Assembly (NCBI GenBank): GCA_003240855.1
Contig: QFNN01000012.1
Span: 1 to 43,363, forward strand
DNA: 43,363 nt
From: Sphingomonas sanxanigenens
GTDB lineage: Bacteria > Pseudomonadota > Alphaproteobacteria > Sphingomonadales > Sphingomonadaceae
Direction of reading: 5' to 3'
The notes below the pieces were generated by a model. It had not been told where the DNA came from. It searched no databases and was given only the letters and a program-made list of their open reading frames with translations. Within the stretch, counting starts at the first letter, position 1, and each line of letters opens with the position of its first letter. Below, piece by piece: positions 41,135 to 43,363 of the stretch. A program made the position numbers and the translations under genes.

Positions 41135-42658
41135 CTATTTGATCGTCGCGATCTCGTAGAGGAAATCGACGAAGCCAAGCGCGGCGCCGTCGATGCCCTG
41201 AACCTTGGGGTTGCTGCTGTCGATCACATAATATTCGTCCGGCGCATGCGCGCCGTTGCCTGCGCCAAGGCCGAACTGGCCGGCAGGGAGGCTGACGGGC
41301 GCATCGGTGAACACGCAGCCCGGCCACGACCCGGCAAGGCGGGGATAGACGGTGACCTTGACGCCCGCGCGTTCATAAACCGCCTTCTGCGCGCGGATGA
41401 CAAGCGCGTCCTCGGCCGTCTCGGTCGGGTTGTAGCCGCCGGTGAACTTGACCTCGATATCGCCGAAGCCGTGTTTGGCGAGGTGCGCCTTGATCTTCGC
41501 AATGCTGTCTTCCGCCGTCTGGTTGGGAACGAGACGGAGGTCGAGCTTGGCGACGGCGCGGCTGGGCAGGATCGTCTTGCCGCCCGGGCCGGTATAGCCC
41601 GCGACAATGCCTTCGATGTTGATCGTCGGCACGGCGGCGAGGCGTTCGAGCGACTGCTGCCAGGGCTCGTCGTTGACCCAGTGGGTAACGCCCGCCGCCT
41701 TCATGGCGTTCTCCTCGCTCGTTCGCGCGGCGGTGTCGGCGATGAGCGCCTTTTCGCGCGCGGTGAGCGGGCGCACCTTGTCCATATAGCCTTCGACGGC
41801 GGGCATGTTGCCATCGGGCGTGACCAGCGAGTTGAGCGCGGCGACAAGATGCCAGGCCGGGCTGTCGACATGCGCTTTCTGGCTGGAATGGAGATCGCGC
41901 ACCGGGCCGCGGCCCCATTTTTCGCCGCTGGAGATCAGCTCGAGCTCAACCACGCCCTTGGCCCCGAGGTTGATCGCCACGCCGCCGTCGGCATCCTGCC
42001 AGCCGCTGGGGATGATCACGCCGACGCATTTTTTGAGCGCGGCGAGAATATCGGGCCGGCGGACGATCTGCGAGAAATGCGGGCTGCCGATCTCCTCTTC
42101 GCCCTCCGCGACCAGAATGAGGTTGACCGGCGGCTTGCGCCCGGCGGTCTTGAAGGCGTGGAGCGCGGCGAGGAAAGCGCATTCGGGGCCTTTCTGGTTC
42201 ACCGCGCCGCGCCCAACCACGACCTTGCCATAGCCCGGCTTGTCGACCAGTTTCGCTTCAAGCGGCGGCGACGACCATTCGGCCGGATCGAACTGCTTGA
42301 CGTCGTACATGAAGTAGATCGCCATCCAGCGCTTCGCGCCATTGTCCATCGTTGCGAACACGCCCGGCGCCCCATCGGTGGGCACGACTTCCGCCTTCTG
42401 GAAGCCGGCGTCGAGCGCCAGCTTCATCATATATTCGGCGCCGCCCTGCATATTGCGGTTCTCGGCCGCGATCGAGGGGTTGGCGATCCAGTCCTGCAGT
42501 CGCTTGACTGATGCGTCATGATTGGCGGCGATCGCTTTCTTGAGCGCCTCAAGGTCGCCCGAGGCGGCGAAGGCGCTGCCCGGCGCAAAGAGAGCAGCGC
42601 CCGCGGCCGCCCCCTGCAGCAGCGCGCGGCGGTCAATTGGCATCGTCGAGTCGGTCAT
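41135..42658 (-). CDS. Tat-exported M20-family peptidase homologue with altered metal ligands
   Basis: A 507-aa protein with a twin-arginine signal (IDRRALLQGAAAGAALFAPG, cleavage after AFA, about residue 31). The remainder is an M20 peptidase fold with a lid/dimerisation domain (about 225-390). EGEEEIGSP (185-192), with the catalytic Glu, and the late His in GAGNGAHAPDEYY are kept. Other ligands differ: the usual H-x-D of the first metal motif is M117-Y-D119 (MYDVKQFDPAEW), and the bridging Asp motif G-x-x-D-D-K-G is GAVNQKG (N154-Q155). It may be a divergent peptidase subfamily with a different metal site or a non-catalytic relative. It is monocistronic. Confidence 0.87.
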   Translation of the reverse strand: MTDSTMPIDRRALLQGAAAGAALFAPGSAFAASGDLEALKKAIAANHDASVKRLQDWIANPSIAAENRNMQGGAEYMMKLALDAGFQKAEVVPTDGAPGVFATMDNGAKRWMAIYFMYDVKQFDPAEWSSPPLEAKLVDKPGYGKVVVGRGAVNQKGPECAFLAALHAFKTAGRKPPVNLILVAEGEEEIGSPHFSQIVRRPDILAALKKCVGVIIPSGWQDADGGVAINLGAKGVVELELISSGEKWGRGPVRDLHSSQKAHVDSPAWHLVAALNSLVTPDGNMPAVEGYMDKVRPLTAREKALIADTAARTSEENAMKAAGVTHWVNDEPWQQSLERLAAVPTINIEGIVAGYTGPGGKTILPSRAVAKLDLRLVPNQTAEDSIAKIKAHLAKHGFGDIEVKFTGGYNPTETAEDALVIRAQKAVYERAGVKVTVYPRLAGSWPGCVFTDAPVSLPAGQFGLGAGNGAHAPDEYYVIDSSNPKVQGIDGAALGFVDFLYEIATIK

Positions 42659-42924
42659 GGCGGTCCCCCTTTTGGATGAGAGGCGAGTAAAACTTTATTG
42701 CGCGACCGCGTCCAGCCCCCGGGCAAAGATCGGCTTGAGGCAGTGCAATTTTTTGCTGCTGGCTGACAATCTACTCATTCGATAGAGAATTGGCTGTCGG
42801 ACGGCCTGGCCGGCATCTTCCAGGCCCGCGGCTTTTGATGGTCCAGCTTGCCCCGCGTCACCAAAGGCTAAAGCGCGCGGCGTTCGTCCTCGTGGCGGCG
42901 GCGCGTTCCCAAAAGGAAAGTCCC

Positions 42925-42993
42925 ATGTTCAATCGCCCGTCGAGCCTGCCTTTTCCCGTCACTGCGCCCGGTTGTTGTCGCTGCTGTCGCTGA
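42925..42993 (+). CDS. Cysteine-rich 22-aa leader peptide (candidate)
   Basis: A 22-codon ORF with a strong AAAAGGAAAG five bases before its ATG. The product starts MFNRPSSLPFPV and ends GCCRCCR, four cysteine codons within six just before the stop. Placement of a Cys run at the end of a tiny, well-translated ORF, upstream of a hairpin (43015-43036) and another ORF, is the design of amino-acid- or metal-responsive leader peptides. The region 42659-42924 before it has no gene and should contain its promoter. Recognised by layout only. Confidence 0.5.
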   Translation: MFNRPSSLPFPVTAPGCCRCCR

Positions 42994-43014
42994 ATCGCAA
43001 CGAAACGCCTTTAT

Positions 43015-43036
43015 GGGGGCCGTCGTCCGGCACCCC
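43015..43036 (+). promoter_or_regulatory. Hairpin between the Cys-rich leader and the 54-aa ORF
   Basis: GGGGGCCG (43015-43022) pairs with CGGC (43028-43031) and CCCC (43033-43036), with one bulged A and a 5-base loop. It starts 21 bases after the leader stop codon and ends 5 bases before the GGAG of the next ORF. There is no T-run. Ribosome position on the leader could alter this fold; that is inference. Confidence 0.45.
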
Positions 43037-43052
43037 TCACCGGAGTGGTAAG

Positions 43053-43217
43053 ATGAGTGAGTATCGCAGCGGAGCGGCCGAGCGCCGCCTGTCCGACTAT
43101 CCCATATCGTTGCAGAGCGCGGCCAGCGCGCTGTGGGGCGATGAGAACTTCTGGGGGCGCGACACGCTGCGCCCGCCGGCAAGGCCCGAGCCCCGGCGCG
43201 GGCGCCTGAGCCGCTAG
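43053..43217 (+). CDS. Small hydrophilic protein (54 aa), function unknown
   Basis: A 54-aa Arg-rich soluble protein. GGAG lies seven bases before ATG 43053. The sequence has no membrane segment or known domain; ALWGDENFWGRDTLRPP in the centre and a basic Arg/Pro-rich tail are its main features. An in-frame extension to 42972 runs through the Cys-leader region and is not likely to be translated as one protein. It lies downstream of the leader and hairpin, and converges on a minus-strand gene that leaves the window. I do not recognise it. Confidence 0.5.
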   Translation: MSEYRSGAAERRLSDYPISLQSAASALWGDENFWGRDTLRPPARPEPRRGRLSR

Positions 43218-43227
43218 TTCCGACCGC

Positions 43228-43363
43228 CTAAAGTCCTCCGCCCGGACTGAGCAGGCCGAAGCCGCGCATTTCCGCGCCGTCTCCCCAAACGGCGCGGACT
43301 TCGGCCGGCTTGATCCGGACGGTTCTTTCCGGCGGCGCGGCCGACGTCCCGCGCCGCCGGAGC
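43228..43363 (-). CDS. C-terminal part of an unidentified gene
   Basis: The minus strand is open from the window edge to a TAG at 43230-43228, about 44 codons. It begins with an Arg/Ala-rich linker (LRRRGTSAAPPERT), then VRIKPAEVRAVWGDGAEMRG and ends FGLLSPGGGL. The composition is protein-like, but there is too little to identify the family. It continues beyond the right edge. Confidence 0.4.
   Translation of the reverse strand, partial: LRRRGTSAAPPERTVRIKPAEVRAVWGDGAEMRGFGLLSPGGGL

Noticed and set aside
42790..42924. N-terminal extension of the Cys-rich ORF to 42790
   Set aside because: The extension has no ribosome site, and its Arg/Pro/Leu composition is non-protein-like; ATG 42925 has AAAAGGAAAG directly upstream.
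1..43363. tRNA, rRNA, CRISPR arrays, IS elements, prophage genes or att sites
   Set aside because: No cloverleaf-like segment, regular repeat-spacer pattern, transposase/integrase motif or terminal repeat was noticed in reading either strand.

Overview
This is a GC-rich chromosomal window from an alphaproteobacterium, almost certainly a member of the Sphingomonadales. Support comes from two proteins with the sphingomonad-type PEPxxWA-CTERM sorting signal, from purC/purS/purQ, hom, parC and a DUF1285-Nudix-CCA operon that read as sphingomonad housekeeping genes, and from a Kdo/capsule locus that lacks any lipid A gene. No tRNA, rRNA, CRISPR array, insertion sequence or prophage gene is visible. 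Everything here was read by eye; no database search was run.

Layout. 1-3.5 kb: a secreted lectin-like PEP-CTERM protein, a FadR-type GntR regulator and a probably exported galactose mutarotase. 3.5-10 kb: a TetR repressor that appears frameshifted, a perfect 8-4-8 palindrome, and a complete RND tripartite efflux operon (adaptor, AcrB-like pump, outer-membrane factor). 10-15.1 kb (minus strand): purC, a surface-lipoprotein/Slam pair (type XI secretion), then purS-purQ and a GFA-domain protein. 15.3-17.5 kb: a second, atypical PEP-CTERM protein, a CAP-domain protein and a glutaminase. 17.6-20 kb: DUF1285 / CoA pyrophosphatase / CCA-adding enzyme. 20-24 kb: a GGDEF-EAL protein and parC. 24.1-27.4 kb: a TetR regulator divergent from a cysteine-free CMD-like protein and a CitE-like lyase, then homoserine dehydrogenase. 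27.5-29 kb: a 2-oxoglutarate oxygenase and a DUF2147 protein.

29-41 kb is a capsule and envelope-lipid region. Minus strand: kpsF/kdsD, kdsB, a histidine phosphatase, kpsC and a GT4 glycosyltransferase form one tightly packed operon, with kpsS further away. Plus strand: kdsA and a PhyH-family dioxygenase diverge from that operon, and a sulfatase-fold phosphotransferase and an FA2H-like fatty-acid hydroxylase lie nearby. Together these can make Kdo, activate it as CMP-Kdo and build the beta-Kdo linker of a lipid-anchored capsule. This matters because sphingomonads are known for glycosphingolipids in place of LPS. The capsule exporter (KpsMTED) is not in the window. 41-43.4 kb: a Tat-exported M20 peptidase homologue with altered metal ligands, a tiny cysteine-rich leader ORF followed by a hairpin and a 54-aa protein, and the 3' end of one minus-strand gene.

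The best candidates for less-described biology are the Slam/lipoprotein cassette between purC and purS, the Kdo-capsule operon in which a histidine phosphatase occupies the place expected for KdsC, the cysteine-rich leader unit at 42.9-43.2 kb, the dinucleotide-repeat frameshift in the efflux repressor, and the cysteine-free CMD-like protein with its TetR partner.
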